64,000 nt of DNA from Caproiciproducens sp. NJN-50 (GCF_004103755.1 NZ_CP035283.1:496001-560000), one strand, 5' to 3'. Positions 8,272 to 17,822 are shown, counted from the first letter of the stretch. The notes: a model not told the origin generated them from the letters alone. Made by a program: numbers and translations.

Positions 8272-9777
8272 ATGGAATATATCTTATCTTCGTTCGTGTT
8301 TTTGATGCAGCCGGTAAACCTTTTGACAATCCTGCTGGCCGCGGTCGCGGGAATGATTCTGGGGGCAATCCCCGGTTTATCCGGGGGCCTGGGCATTACC
8401 CTGATGCTTCCCGTCACTTTTGCCATGGAACCGAAGCTGGCGATTGCGATGCTGACCAGCATTTGGATCGGAGGAGTTACAGGCAGCTTTATCGCCGCGG
8501 TCCTGGTCGGGATTCCCGGTTCTGGCTCTTCCATTCCGACCTGCTTTGACGGGTACCCGATGACGAAAAACGGGCAGGCGGTCAAAGCATTGGGAATCGG
8601 CATTATCGCGTCGTTCATGGGAACCTTTTTTTCGACGCTGATCGCGGTCTGGCTGACTCAGATGATTGCAAACCTCGCCCTGAAAATGGGCCCGTGGGAA
8701 TATTTTTCCCTCTGCTTCTTCGCGATCATGCTCGTGGTATCTCTTTCAAAGGGCAATATGTTCCGCGGTCTGGCTTCCGCTTTTATCGGAATACTTTTGG
8801 CGTGCGTGGGCACTTCCCCGCTGGACGGAAGCTTCCGTTTTACCTTTGGTTCCAGCAATCTGATCGGCGGGCTCAGCCTGGTCGGCGTCATGATGGGGCT
8901 GTTTGCGGTGGAGCAAGTGGTTGTGGCGCACGGCAAAGGGCAAAAGGACATGCCGGAGGTGGACCTGAAGCACATCAGGGGGCTTGGGGTGTCCTTGCAG
9001 GAAATGAAAGAGCATGTCAAAACCATTGTCCGCGGTTTCCTGATCGGGCTTTGGATCGGGTTCCTGCCGGGTATGGGATCCTCGCTTGCGGCTATGGTAT
9101 CCTACGGAGCGGCCAAGAGCGCCTCCAAAACGCCGGAGAAATTCGGCACCGGCTACTCAGACGGCGTGTGGGCTTCCGAGGTTGCGAATAACGCGGGCAT
9201 CGGCGGAGCGATCATTCCTCTGATTGCCCTGGGCATTCCGGGGGACGGAACCGCCGCTCTGCTGCTGGCGGCTCTGATGATCCAGGGGCTGTCGCCCGGG
9301 CCGCTGCTTTTGACGTCCAATCCGGACATCGCCTATATCATCTTTGCGGCAACTCTGCTGGCCGCCGTCCTGTGTCTGTTTGTCCAGTTCGGCACGATCC
9401 GGTTGTTTCCAAGGCTGCTGAAGCTGCCGTACCATTACCTGTTTTCCGTCATTCTGACGATGTGCTTCATCGGAGCGTATACGGATTCAAACAACGTCTT
9501 CAATATTTACATTATGGTCGCACTGGCGCTGTTAGGAATTTTGGCCGAATGGGGCGGCCTTCCAAGCGCGCCCATGCTGCTTGGGTTTATTTTGGAGCCC
9601 ATGGTGGAGCAGAATTTCAGAAAGGCGGTCACTTACTCGGACCACGGCGGTTACGCTGAATTTTTTACCCGCCCGGCAAGCTGTTTGATCCTGGTTCTTA
9701 CCTTTGTAAGCCTTTTGTGGCCGGTTGTCAAGGCGTATTTTCAGAAAAAGCGGCTTTCCAAGGAAGCCAAAGCCTAA
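8272..9777 (+). CDS. tctA: TTT transporter large membrane subunit (TctA), set 1
   Basis: 501 residues, the usual TctA length, with about 11-12 membrane segments. Family motifs: GAIPGLSGGLGITLMLPVTF near residue 30, GIPGSGSSIPTCFDGYP near 85, a second GFLPGMGSSLAAMVSYG near 265 and ALGIPGDGTAALLL near 320. These duplicated PG-rich loops are the signature of the DUF112/TctA family. Ion-coupled symport driven by the TctC-bound ligand is the known mechanism. GGAGG sits just before the ATG. Confidence 0.92.
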   Translation: MEYILSSFVFLMQPVNLLTILLAAVAGMILGAIPGLSGGLGITLMLPVTFAMEPKLAIAMLTSIWIGGVTGSFIAAVLVGIPGSGSSIPTCFDGYPMTKNGQAVKALGIGIIASFMGTFFSTLIAVWLTQMIANLALKMGPWEYFSLCFFAIMLVVSLSKGNMFRGLASAFIGILLACVGTSPLDGSFRFTFGSSNLIGGLSLVGVMMGLFAVEQVVVAHGKGQKDMPEVDLKHIRGLGVSLQEMKEHVKTIVRGFLIGLWIGFLPGMGSSLAAMVSYGAAKSASKTPEKFGTGYSDGVWASEVANNAGIGGAIIPLIALGIPGDGTAALLLAALMIQGLSPGPLLLTSNPDIAYIIFAATLLAAVLCLFVQFGTIRLFPRLLKLPYHYLFSVILTMCFIGAYTDSNNVFNIYIMVALALLGILAEWGGLPSAPMLLGFILEPMVEQNFRKAVTYSDHGGYAEFFTRPASCLILVLTFVSLLWPVVKAYFQKKRLSKEAKA

Positions 9778-9801
9778 AGGACTTTAAATATTGAAAAACC
9801 C

Positions 9802-9833
9802 GGAAGGCGGTATGGTTACCATCACCGCCTTCC
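9802..9833 (+). other. Intercistronic stem-loop between tctA and rhaB
   Basis: GGAAGGCGGT (9802-9811) pairs perfectly with ACCGCCTTCC (9824-9833), and the loop holds a smaller TGGT/ACCA pair. No U tract follows, so it is more likely an RNA-processing or attenuating element than a full terminator. Confidence 0.55.
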
Positions 9834-9871
9834 TCGCCGTATTGCGATGAAGCTCCGAAAGGGGAAATTCT

Positions 9872-11302
9872 TTGAAAAAGTACTATTTGGCCGTTGACAT
9901 CGGCGCTTCCAGCGGCAGGCATGTGCTTGCATGCCTGGACCACGGAAAATTCCGGCTGGAGGAAATCTACCGGTTTCCCAACAGCCTTAAAAATCAGGAC
10001 GGGGCCTTTTGCTGGGATCTGGGACTTTTGTATCGGGAAATTTTAAACGGGTTGAAAAGGTGCCGGGAGACCGGGAAAATTCCTTCCTCCATGGGGATCG
10101 ACACATGGGCGGTGGACTTTGTGCTGCTGGACCGCGGCGGAAATATTCTCGGACAAAGCGTGAGCTACCGGGACGACAGAACGAAAGGCATGGATCAGAT
10201 CGTCGACCGAAAAATATCCCCGGAAGAGCTGTATGAGAGGACCGGAATACAAAAGCAGCTTTTCAACACCATTTATCAGTTGATGTCGATCCGGGAAAAG
10301 CATCCCGAGCAAATGGAAAGCGCGAAAAATTTCCTGATGATTCCGGATTACTTCAATTTTCTGCTCACCGGCGTGAAGCTGGCGGAATATACCAACGCTA
10401 CCACGACCCAACTGGTCAATGTTGCGACAAAAACGTGGGACAGCGATCTGATTCGTTTGCTTGGGTACAAGCCGTCTCTGTTCCCGCCGGTTTCTCTGCC
10501 GGGAACAACAGTCGGCCTTCTTTCACGGCAAGTGCGGGAAGAAGTAGGCTTCGACCTGAAGGTGGTTCAGGTCGCATCGCATGATACTGCTTCCGCAATT
10601 GTGGCGGTGCCGGCAAAGGAGAAAAGCTTTCTTTATCTCAGCTCCGGCACGTGGTCGCTCGTCGGGATTGAAAATCGGGAACCCTTATGTACCGGCGAAA
10701 GCAGGGAAGCGAACCTGACGAATGAAGGAGGCTACGCGGATCGCTTTTTGTTGCTGAAAAATGTGATGGGCCTTTGGATGATTCAATCGATCAGACGCGA
10801 ATGGGACGGCCAAATTTCCTTTTCCCGGATCTGTGAGGAGGCGGAAAAGGAAAAAGATTTTCCCTCAAGGATTGATGTCAACGACGGACGTTTTTTTGCT
10901 CCGGAAAGCATGATCTCCCAAATTCGCGAATGCTGCAGGGAAACAGGGCAGCGGGTTCCGCAAACGATAGGGGAAATAGCGTCGGTCATCTATAACAGCC
11001 TTGCCGAAAACTATGAGGAAGCGGTCTCCGCGCTTGAAAGGGCTGCCGGAGAAAAATATCATTCCATTTATATTGTGGGCGGCGGTTCTCAGGACCATTA
11101 CTTGAACCAGCTTACGTCAGACGGATCCGGTCTGGCCGTTTATGCCGGTCCGACGGAAGCCACCGCGATCGGCAATATTATTGTGCAGATGATAAAAGAG
11201 AGAGAGCTCTCCGGTCTGGAACAGGCGAGGGAGATCGTATCCCGTTCCTTTCCCGTTCAGCCGTTCAGGCCGCGATCAAAGATCAGAGAAGGGAAACTGT
11301 GA
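9872..11302 (+). CDS. rhaB: Rhamnulokinase
   Basis: A 476-aa FGGY-family kinase that phosphorylates L-rhamnulose to L-rhamnulose 1-phosphate. N-terminal phosphate loop AVDIGASSGRHV, GIDTWAVDFVLLD (the RhaB signature), LSSGTWSLVGIE and the C-terminal VGGGSQDHYLNQ nucleotide-binding segment are all present. Length fits E. coli RhaB (489 aa). The start is a TTG at 9872 with AAAGGGG upstream. rhaA begins 3 bases after its stop. Together with rhaA, rhaD and rhaM it completes conversion of rhamnose to DHAP and L-lactaldehyde. Confidence 0.92.
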   Translation: MKKYYLAVDIGASSGRHVLACLDHGKFRLEEIYRFPNSLKNQDGAFCWDLGLLYREILNGLKRCRETGKIPSSMGIDTWAVDFVLLDRGGNILGQSVSYRDDRTKGMDQIVDRKISPEELYERTGIQKQLFNTIYQLMSIREKHPEQMESAKNFLMIPDYFNFLLTGVKLAEYTNATTTQLVNVATKTWDSDLIRLLGYKPSLFPPVSLPGTTVGLLSRQVREEVGFDLKVVQVASHDTASAIVAVPAKEKSFLYLSSGTWSLVGIENREPLCTGESREANLTNEGGYADRFLLLKNVMGLWMIQSIRREWDGQISFSRICEEAEKEKDFPSRIDVNDGRFFAPESMISQIRECCRETGQRVPQTIGEIASVIYNSLAENYEEAVSALERAAGEKYHSIYIVGGGSQDHYLNQLTSDGSGLAVYAGPTEATAIGNIIVQMIKERELSGLEQAREIVSRSFPVQPFRPRSKIREGKL

Positions 11303-11305
11303 CAG

Positions 11306-12580
11306 ATGGAAGAGAGATATCAGTCCGCGAAAAGAAGCTATGCGGAAATAGGTGTTGATACCGACGCCGCGATGGAAACGCTGAAAAAAATACAGATCAG
11401 TCTGCATTGCTGGCAGGGAGACGATGTTCAGGGGTTCGACCAAAAGCGCCCGCTTTCCGGAGGCATTCAGGCAACCGGAAATTATCCCGGAAAAGCGGAG
11501 ACCCCTCTAGAGCTGATGCAGGATATGGATAAGGCGCTCAGCCTGATTCCAGGCCGGCATAAAATCAATCTGCACGCAAGCTATGCAATTTTTGAAGAAG
11601 GGGAATTTGCCGACCGGGATCAGCTTCAACCAAGACATTTCAGAAAATGGGTGGAATATGCGAAGAAACGGAACCTGGGCCTGGACTTCAATCCGACCTT
11701 TTTTTCTCACCCGATGGCGGATTCCGGAATGACCCTTTCGAATCCGGACGAAGCGGTCAGGAATTTCTGGATCCGCCATGGCCAGGCGTGCATCCGAATT
11801 TCCCAGTACTTTGCCGAAGAGCTCGGCCAGCCCTGTGTAATGAATATCTGGATTCCGGACGGCCTCAAAAACATACCGGCGGATCGAACGTCGCCGAGAG
11901 CGAGATTTAAGGATTCTCTGGACCAGATTCTTTCCATCAAGTATGATCGTTCCAAAGTGCCGGTCTGCCTGGAGTCGAAAGTCTTTGGAATCGGGCTGGA
12001 ATCTTATACCGTCGGTTCCAGCGAGTTTGCCATCAACTATGCGGCCCGCAACAGCATCGTTTGCCTCATGGACAACGGGCATTATCATCCGACGGAAAGC
12101 GTATCGGATAAGATTTCATCCATGCTGCTGTTTCATGACAAAATTGCACTTCATATCACAAGGCCGGTTCGCTGGGACAGTGACCATGTGGTGCTGTTCG
12201 ACGATGAAACCAGGGAAATTGCAGAAGAGATTGTCCGAAACGATGCGGTCGGGCGCGTGTTTCTGTCACTGGATTTCTTCGATGCCAGCATCAACCGGAT
12301 CGCGGCGTGGGCTGTGGGAATGAGAAGCCTGCAGAAAGCGCTGCTTTACGCTCTGCTGAGCCCGAATCAATTGTTCGCCGAGCTGCAGAAAGCCGGACAG
12401 TTTACCAAACTGATGATGTGTCAGGAAAGGCTGAAAACCCTCCCGATGGGAGATGTCTGGAATTTTTTCTGCAGGAACAGCGGCGTCTGCACAGAGGACG
12501 CACTCCCTGCGGAAATAGAACGATATGAAAAAGAAGTGCTGTCGAAAAGGGGGATGCATCATGAAAGTATTGGACGCTGA
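11306..12580 (+). CDS. rhaA: L-rhamnose isomerase
   Basis: A 424-aa TIM-barrel aldose isomerase converting L-rhamnose to L-rhamnulose. Diagnostic segments: LHCWQGDDVQGF near the N-terminus, INLHASYA, GLDFNPTFFSHP, NIWIPDG, and VCLMDNGHYHPTESVSDKIS, which supply the metal-binding acids and His. Size matches RhaA (about 419 aa). Its 3' end overlaps rhaD by 20 bases, suggesting translational coupling. Confidence 0.95.
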   Translation: MEERYQSAKRSYAEIGVDTDAAMETLKKIQISLHCWQGDDVQGFDQKRPLSGGIQATGNYPGKAETPLELMQDMDKALSLIPGRHKINLHASYAIFEEGEFADRDQLQPRHFRKWVEYAKKRNLGLDFNPTFFSHPMADSGMTLSNPDEAVRNFWIRHGQACIRISQYFAEELGQPCVMNIWIPDGLKNIPADRTSPRARFKDSLDQILSIKYDRSKVPVCLESKVFGIGLESYTVGSSEFAINYAARNSIVCLMDNGHYHPTESVSDKISSMLLFHDKIALHITRPVRWDSDHVVLFDDETREIAEEIVRNDAVGRVFLSLDFFDASINRIAAWAVGMRSLQKALLYALLSPNQLFAELQKAGQFTKLMMCQERLKTLPMGDVWNFFCRNSGVCTEDALPAEIERYEKEVLSKRGMHHESIGR

Positions 12581-13388
12581 TTTTGCCAAGGGCTTTATCC
12601 ATTTATGTGAATCCGGATTTAAACGGGGATGGCATGAGAGAAACGGCGGCAACTTATCGTACCGGATAAAGCCGGACGAGGTGGAACGAATTAGTGAAGA
12701 GCTGAATGAAAAAGGTCCCTTTTTGCCGACCGGAACGAAAGTGCAGGAACTGGCCGGAGAATATTTTATGGTGACAGGTTCAGGAAAGTATTTCGGTAAT
12801 GTTCCGCTGGAACCTGAAAACAATATTGCAATCATTCAGATCGATCAAAGCGGGGAAAACTGTCAAATCAAATGGGGCCTTTGCAACGGGGGCGTGCCGA
12901 CCAGCGAGCTGCCTTCCCACTTGATGAATCATAACGTGAAAAAGCGCGTGACGGATGGTTCCTACCGTGTTATTTACCATTGCCACGCGACGAATATTAT
13001 CGCTTTGACCTTTGTGCTTCCGCTGAAAGATGAGATATTCACAAGAGAACTTTGGGAGGCTGCAACAGAATGTCCGGTAGTTTTTCCATCCGGGGTCGGC
13101 GTCGTAAAATGGATGATTCCGGGCGGAAGGGAAATTGCTTTGGAAACTTCAAAACGAATGGAAGAATATGATGTTGTCATTTGGGCGCATCATGGACTCT
13201 TTTGCTCCGGAGAAGATTTCGACCAGGCCTTCGGGCTTGCCGACACGGTGGAAAAGGCCGCAGAGATCCTGGTGAAAACTCTCTCCATGGTTTCTCAAAA
13301 AAGGCAGACAATCCAGCCGGAGGGTTTCAGGCAGCTGGCAAGAGCGTTTCAAGTTGACCTTCCCGAAAAATTTTTATACGAGAAATAG
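12561..13388 (+). CDS. rhaD: Rhamnulose-1-phosphate aldolase
   Basis: A 275-aa class II (zinc) aldolase of the AraD/FucA fold that splits rhamnulose 1-phosphate into DHAP and L-lactaldehyde. It has the RhaD N-terminus (GFKRGWHERNGGNLSYRI), an IYHCHATNI zinc site, a second zinc His in VIWAHHGLFCSG, and length matching E. coli RhaD (274 aa). The ATG at 12561 lies after AAAAGGGGG; longer in-frame readings begin inside rhaA and are not needed. Overlaps rhaA by 20 bases. Confidence 0.93.
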   Translation: MKVLDADFAKGFIHLCESGFKRGWHERNGGNLSYRIKPDEVERISEELNEKGPFLPTGTKVQELAGEYFMVTGSGKYFGNVPLEPENNIAIIQIDQSGENCQIKWGLCNGGVPTSELPSHLMNHNVKKRVTDGSYRVIYHCHATNIIALTFVLPLKDEIFTRELWEAATECPVVFPSGVGVVKWMIPGGREIALETSKRMEEYDVVIWAHHGLFCSGEDFDQAFGLADTVEKAAEILVKTLSMVSQKRQTIQPEGFRQLARAFQVDLPEKFLYEK

Positions 13389-13398
13389 GAGCGGTCAG

Positions 13399-13716
13399 AT
13401 GAAGAAAATTCAAGCATTCACGATGAAACTTTATCCCGGCATGACGGAGGAATATAAAAAGCGGCATCAAGAGATCTGGCCCGATATGGTACGGATGATT
13501 CATGAATACGGAGGGAGCAACTACAGCATTTTTTTCGATGAAGCCACAGATACGCTCTTTGCCTGCATTGAATTGACTGACGAGGCAAAGTGGAAAGAAT
13601 CGTCTCAAACGGCGATCTGTAAAAAATGGTGGGAATTTATGGCCGATCTTATGGAAACAAACCCGGATAACAGCCCCGTTTCCTATCCGCTGAATTTGAT
13701 GTTTCATTTGGCCTGA
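13399..13716 (+). CDS. rhaM: L-rhamnose mutarotase
   Basis: A 105-aa dimeric alpha-beta-barrel protein interconverting the anomers of L-rhamnose for RhaA. It shows the RhaM pattern: YPGMTEEYKKRHQEIWPDM, YGGSNYSIFFDE, and the WW pair in CKKWWEFMADLM. Length equals E. coli RhaM (104 aa). The ATG at 13399 follows GGAG; the in-frame ATG in the rhaD tail has no such site. Last gene of the operon, ahead of a strong terminator. Confidence 0.92.
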   Translation: MKKIQAFTMKLYPGMTEEYKKRHQEIWPDMVRMIHEYGGSNYSIFFDEATDTLFACIELTDEAKWKESSQTAICKKWWEFMADLMETNPDNSPVSYPLNLMFHLA

Positions 13717-14077
13717 ATGCATAACCGGCAGGATGTAAATTTTATTACGGAATCGGACGGTCTGGAGTGAGGAAGATTCCAATACCCGAATCTGATCCGC
13801 CTGGGGAGCCTGTTACAGGGATCAAAGGCATTTCGTTATCCATGAAAGCAAGGTAGCCAAACAGAATATTGATTTGCGGCACAGGAAAAAGGAAATTTCC
13901 TGTGCCGCTTTTTGTGTCCTATGAAAATATCCCGGCTATAACGAGATATTACAGTTTGAAGACAAAGTATCAAGGAAGAGGGCACTGCCTTTTCAGCGGA
14001 CCTGCTCCCTGAGAATCTTTAACGTTTATTGCACTTTATGATAAAAATAGCAACGCGTGGTCCGCCTTTGAAGAAAT
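13717..14077. other. Intergenic region between convergent units
   Basis: About 360 bases with no convincing gene. It contains the rhamnose-operon terminator at 13876-13914. The rest shows no motif I can name. Confidence 0.6.
13876..13914 (+). terminator. Rho-independent terminator of the TTT/rhamnose operon
   Basis: A 13-base-pair perfect stem (GCGGCACAGGAAA with TTTCCTGTGCCGC) followed by TTTTT. An A run precedes the stem less clearly, so it mainly serves the plus strand. Confidence 0.85.
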
Positions 14078-14932
14078 CTACAAAAAGACGCTGTTTAACA
14101 ATTCCAGCATCTTTTGTCCCGGAGGGGACAGTTCCTTTTTGCTGATGCACGCTGCTACAATATTATAAGAATATTTCTTTTCCCAGGATGCGATGGCGAT
14201 TCCGGGCTCCGCTTCAAACAGGCTTTTGGAAATCACTGCCGCACAGGACTCCTGCCGCACAAGGTCCAAAGCAGTTTCCGGCTCATCGATATAAAAAATA
14301 ACAGGACGTTCCACGGAGTTTATTGTTAACGCGTTTATGCAAAAATCATGCATGATTGTTTCTGGAGTTGGCAAAAGCAGCGGCAGGTCTTTCAACTCTT
14401 TATTGGCCGGGAGGATCAGCACCAGCTCTTCGTTTTTTAAAATTTTGTAATCAATCTCCGGGGATGAAGAAACTCGTGCAGGGAAAACCGCGATGTCAAG
14501 TTTATGATTCAAGATCAGTTTTTCAGCTGCCTCTGTCGTATGGGTTTGAACGTTCAAAACAACATCGGGAAAGAGCTTGTGAAACTCAGGCACTGCCTCC
14601 TCGTAAAATTTATATTTGATGCTGTCACATAAGCCGCATAAGCTGATATGAACGGGCGCATATGGCATATGATTCGAATTTTGCAGAAGATCCATGGCGT
14701 CACTTTTTAACTTCATGATAATATGAGCGCCGTTTATATATAGCTTGCCCGCATCTGTAAGCTCCATTTCTCCATGCCGGTATTCAAAAAGCGGAGGAAG
14801 GCCATCAATTTTCAATTTTGCCAGCTGCTGGCTGAGCGCCGACTGGGTCAGATACAATTTGTCCGCTGCGCGCGTGAGGCTTTTTTCTTCGGCGATTGCA
14901 AGAACATATTCAATTTGTCTGGAATCAAACAA
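14078..14932 (-). CDS. LysR-family transcriptional regulator A
   Basis: About 284 residues. N-terminal winged helix-turn-helix (YVLAIAEEKSLTRAADKLYLTQSALSQQLAKL) and a C-terminal periplasmic-binding-like effector domain. The ATG at 14938 almost touches GGGGAGG, whereas the TTG at 14932 has 7-base spacing, so TTG is preferred; either gives a normal LysR N-terminus. It overlaps the 3' end of LysR gene B, so the two are translationally coupled. The pair is divergent from the second TTT set and presumably controls it. The HTH differs from the norm slightly: KIDGLPPLFEYR replaces the usual ELG..LF.R linker. Confidence 0.85.
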   Translation of the reverse strand: MFDSRQIEYVLAIAEEKSLTRAADKLYLTQSALSQQLAKLKIDGLPPLFEYRHGEMELTDAGKLYINGAHIIMKLKSDAMDLLQNSNHMPYAPVHISLCGLCDSIKYKFYEEAVPEFHKLFPDVVLNVQTHTTEAAEKLILNHKLDIAVFPARVSSSPEIDYKILKNEELVLILPANKELKDLPLLLPTPETIMHDFCINALTINSVERPVIFYIDEPETALDLVRQESCAAVISKSLFEAEPGIAIASWEKKYSYNIVAACISKKELSPPGQKMLELLNSVFL

Positions 14933-15920
14933 ATTCATCCCTCCCCGACTTTTCCCACTTTTCAATATATGACTGGATTTCATCACTTAAACGGAGAGTC
15001 GCAGGTGCCAGAGTTTCAATTTCCAGATGTGCCACTAAGTAAATAAAATACTGTATTGATTCTGTTATTTCAAAATCATTTCGAAGATAAATGCCATTTA
15101 CGAAACTGCAGGGAGGATCGTTGGAAAAGTATGACATCCCTTCGTTGGCAAGACAGACATTCCGAGGCAGAAGAGTGACGCCGTTTATCGTTCGTGCCAT
15201 ATTGCGGGCCAGAATGCTGTTGCTTGTCTGATAGATGGTGATCGGCACAAAGCCGGCTTGAGACGACAGTTTGTGGATCAGATAAGAACTGAAAGTGTTG
15301 GGATTAAATCCTATAAAAGGGACATCCCTGAAGCGTGAAAGGGAAACGCGCATGCATGCATCCTGCCCGTCACGGACTCCGCCCTCAGCCAACGGGTGAT
15401 TGGAAGAAATCGCGATCAGGCGTTCTTCTTCAATAATCGGCAGGAATCTCAGATTCTGGTCAATGGACTCCGTGCTGTCGCTTACTCCCAGGCAGATATC
15501 GATTTCACCATTCCGCAGCATTTTCAGCAGATCCATAAAATACCCTTCCTGATAGTCGATTGATACATTGGGATACCGGTGGTAAAATCCTGGATATGCC
15601 CGGCTGAATAAAATAGAGCCGGCGTGAGGCGTTGAGCCAAAAGTAAAATGTTCGGACCGCGCAGAATTTTGCGTCAGAATCATTTGATAGGTACGGTGTT
15701 TGACCTGGACGATCTGCCTCGCGTAACTCACATAGATTTGCCCTGCCGGTGTCAGAACCAAATTTCTGCCGCGATAAAACAGGGCTTTCCCAATCTGCCG
15801 CTCTATATTTGCGAGGCATTTGCTTAGGGCGGGCTGGGAAATATTTAGAATCTGCGAAGCTCTCTTCATGGACTGACAGTCTGCAATCGCCGTAATACAT
15901 TCCAGTTGCCGGATGTTCAC
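14925..15920 (-). CDS. LysR-family transcriptional regulator B
   Basis: About 331 residues, a typical LTTR with DNA-binding segment QSMKRASQILNISQPALSKCLANIERQIG and ligand-binding domain containing FGSTPHAGSILFSRAYP. The GTG at 15920 has GGGGAA 9 bases upstream and gives the classic start NIRQLECITAIAD; the GTG at 15929 lies too close to that site. First gene of a two-LysR operon facing the tctCBA/glucarate-dehydratase operon. The effector is probably the transported acid or its catabolite, by analogy with other divergent LysR/target pairs. Confidence 0.87.
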   Translation of the reverse strand: MNIRQLECITAIADCQSMKRASQILNISQPALSKCLANIERQIGKALFYRGRNLVLTPAGQIYVSYARQIVQVKHRTYQMILTQNSARSEHFTFGSTPHAGSILFSRAYPGFYHRYPNVSIDYQEGYFMDLLKMLRNGEIDICLGVSDSTESIDQNLRFLPIIEEERLIAISSNHPLAEGGVRDGQDACMRVSLSRFRDVPFIGFNPNTFSSYLIHKLSSQAGFVPITIYQTSNSILARNMARTINGVTLLPRNVCLANEGMSYFSNDPPCSFVNGIYLRNDFEITESIQYFIYLVAHLEIETLAPATLRLSDEIQSYIEKWEKSGRDEFV

Positions 15921-16216
15921 ATGAATCACTTCCCCATAACCTATAACTTATGCTAATATAGTATATAACAATTTGTACATTGTGAAATATACTTTATTAC
16001 ATTATACTAAATAATAGTCCATAATTAATGAAAATAAATTTTACTAATTGGTTTAAATATACCAATTATTCAAGCGGCTGGTACGACAGGGTCAAACTTG
16101 AAGCATGATTATTTCTAATAATACAGGCAAAATTGCTGTAAGAAACAGGGAACAGTTATGTCAAAAAGCGGAGTTTTTCCGCTGGTAAATAAATCTCTAA
16201 AAGGGGAATGAGTTTT
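15921..16216. other. Divergent promoter region between LysR pair and TTT set 2
   Basis: A very AT-rich stretch of about 290 bases. It contains an inverted repeat CATAA-8-TTATG (15935-15952) of the size of a LysR box, just before the LysR start. Promoters for both directions must lie here, but several AT-rich candidates compete and I do not single one out. Confidence 0.45.
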
Positions 16217-17245
16217 ATGAAAAAAACAATCGCACTGGTTTTGACGGCAGCGATCCTTACCGCTTCCGTATTTTCCGGCTGCAGCGGAAGCGGCTCTTCC
16301 GCAAATTCCGGGACCAAAAGCGTCGGTTCTACCGGTACTGCGGCAGTCGACTGGCCGAAAAAATCTGTTTCTCTGACGGTCCCTGCATCCGCGGGCGGCG
16401 GCACAGACGTCCAGGTGCGGCTCCTCGCCACCGCCTGGAACAAAAGCATTTCAAATCCGAGCGTCGTTACCAACTACGACAGCATCGCCGTTGGAATACA
16501 GACTGTTTCCGATGCGAAAAATGACGGCTATACACTTCTGACGACACATTCCGGCTTTTTCTGCAATTACATCACCGGCACGCTGGACGTGAACCCGCTC
16601 ACGGATCTGACTACGATTGCCTGCATGAATGATATGGGTACCCAATGCCTGATTGCGAGCACAAAAGCGCCGTATAATACCTTTACTGAAATGGTCGAGT
16701 ATTCGAAGAGCCATCAGGTGACTGCGGCTGTTTCCACCAATGGTGCTTCGCAGTTCATGATGGATCTGGTTCAGCAGGAAACAGGTGCAAAATTCAACTA
16801 TAAGGAATCCGGCACGGAAACCGAAAAGCTCACAAACCTTGCGGGCGGTTTTATCGATGTCGGCGTCTGCACGCTGGATCACGCGATTTCCTATGAAAAG
16901 GCAGGGAAAGTCAAGGTCCTGGGCAGCTTCTGTGCGGATGGAAAACACGTGGACGAATCCTTGGGAAACAGTTTTAAGTCTTTTCAGGATATGGGCTATA
17001 AGAATATTTTCTGGGGAACTTACATGCTGGTGATGGGACCTAAGGATATGGATCCGAATCTCGTCGAGGCGATCAACGCTTCTCTCAAGGGCGTTGTCAA
17101 TGACAGCGATTATAAAACCGGTATTGAAAAACAGGGTGGCACCGTTCAGTGGATGAGTGTCAAAGACAGTCAGGCAGAAGTTAAAAAAGAATTTGAAACC
17201 ATTGTAAAGCTGGCAAAAGCGAGCAATTGTTACGTACAGGGTTAA
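16217..17245 (+). CDS. tctC: TTT transporter substrate-binding lipoprotein (TctC), set 2
   Basis: A 342-aa Bug-family binding protein with signal peptide and lipobox VFSGC, a Gly/Ser linker, then WPKKSVSLTVPASAGGGTDV, the family N-terminus. The ATG at 16217 has GGGGAA at suitable distance; the in-frame ATG at 16208 is closer than ideal. It heads an operon with tctB, tctA and, after a terminator-like hairpin, a hydrolase and a glucarate dehydratase. D-glucarate or a related aldarate is the likely ligand, inferred from context. Confidence 0.9.
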   Translation: MKKTIALVLTAAILTASVFSGCSGSGSSANSGTKSVGSTGTAAVDWPKKSVSLTVPASAGGGTDVQVRLLATAWNKSISNPSVVTNYDSIAVGIQTVSDAKNDGYTLLTTHSGFFCNYITGTLDVNPLTDLTTIACMNDMGTQCLIASTKAPYNTFTEMVEYSKSHQVTAAVSTNGASQFMMDLVQQETGAKFNYKESGTETEKLTNLAGGFIDVGVCTLDHAISYEKAGKVKVLGSFCADGKHVDESLGNSFKSFQDMGYKNIFWGTYMLVMGPKDMDPNLVEAINASLKGVVNDSDYKTGIEKQGGTVQWMSVKDSQAEVKKEFETIVKLAKASNCYVQG

Positions 17246-17269
17246 TTTAAAAAATCAGAGGTAAATAGA

Positions 17270-17749
17270 ATGACACTGAAGAAAGATCAAATTGCCGGGA
17301 CCATTTTTATTTTATTTGCCGTTGTCCTTTTTCTGAACACCGGCAGCATCCGGGTGGTCGCAAACATGGATGAGCCGGGCGCTCGCGCCTTCCCGTACTT
17401 TGTGGAAGGGCTGCTGGTTGTGTGCTCTCTGGGTATCATGTTCGGCAAGACCAGGAAGGAGAAAGAATCGGAAAAAAACAGGGAGCCGTTTTTGGACATG
17501 GCCGGCTGGATCCGCCTTGGAATGGCCATAGGGGTGATGCTCCTTTACGCTGTGGCGCTTCAGATCATCGGATTTATCGTTGCGACTCCTCTTCTGACCA
17601 TCGGCTTCATTTATACCCTGCGCAGCGGCCGGAAAGTCTCCCTTGCCACATCGATTCTGATTGCCGTGCTTACCACAGTGGTAGTTTACTTTGGATTCAC
17701 CAAGGGGTTCAATATCCCGCTGCCAGAAGGAATACTGTTCAGCCTTTAG
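17270..17749 (+). CDS. tctB: TTT transporter small membrane subunit (TctB), set 2
   Basis: 159 residues with four predicted membrane segments and the EPGARAFPYFVEGLLVV stretch typical of TctB. Begins 24 bases after tctC. Similar in plan to the set 1 protein, including a charged loop and a W-I-R-x-G motif before the third helix. Confidence 0.85.
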   Translation: MTLKKDQIAGTIFILFAVVLFLNTGSIRVVANMDEPGARAFPYFVEGLLVVCSLGIMFGKTRKEKESEKNREPFLDMAGWIRLGMAIGVMLLYAVALQIIGFIVATPLLTIGFIYTLRSGRKVSLATSILIAVLTTVVVYFGFTKGFNIPLPEGILFSL

Positions 17750-17822
17750 ATTTCGCCGTTAACAGTATCCTGAGGAATTACTTTAACAAAGAAACTTTTA
17801 TGATACGAGGAGGTATCATGGA

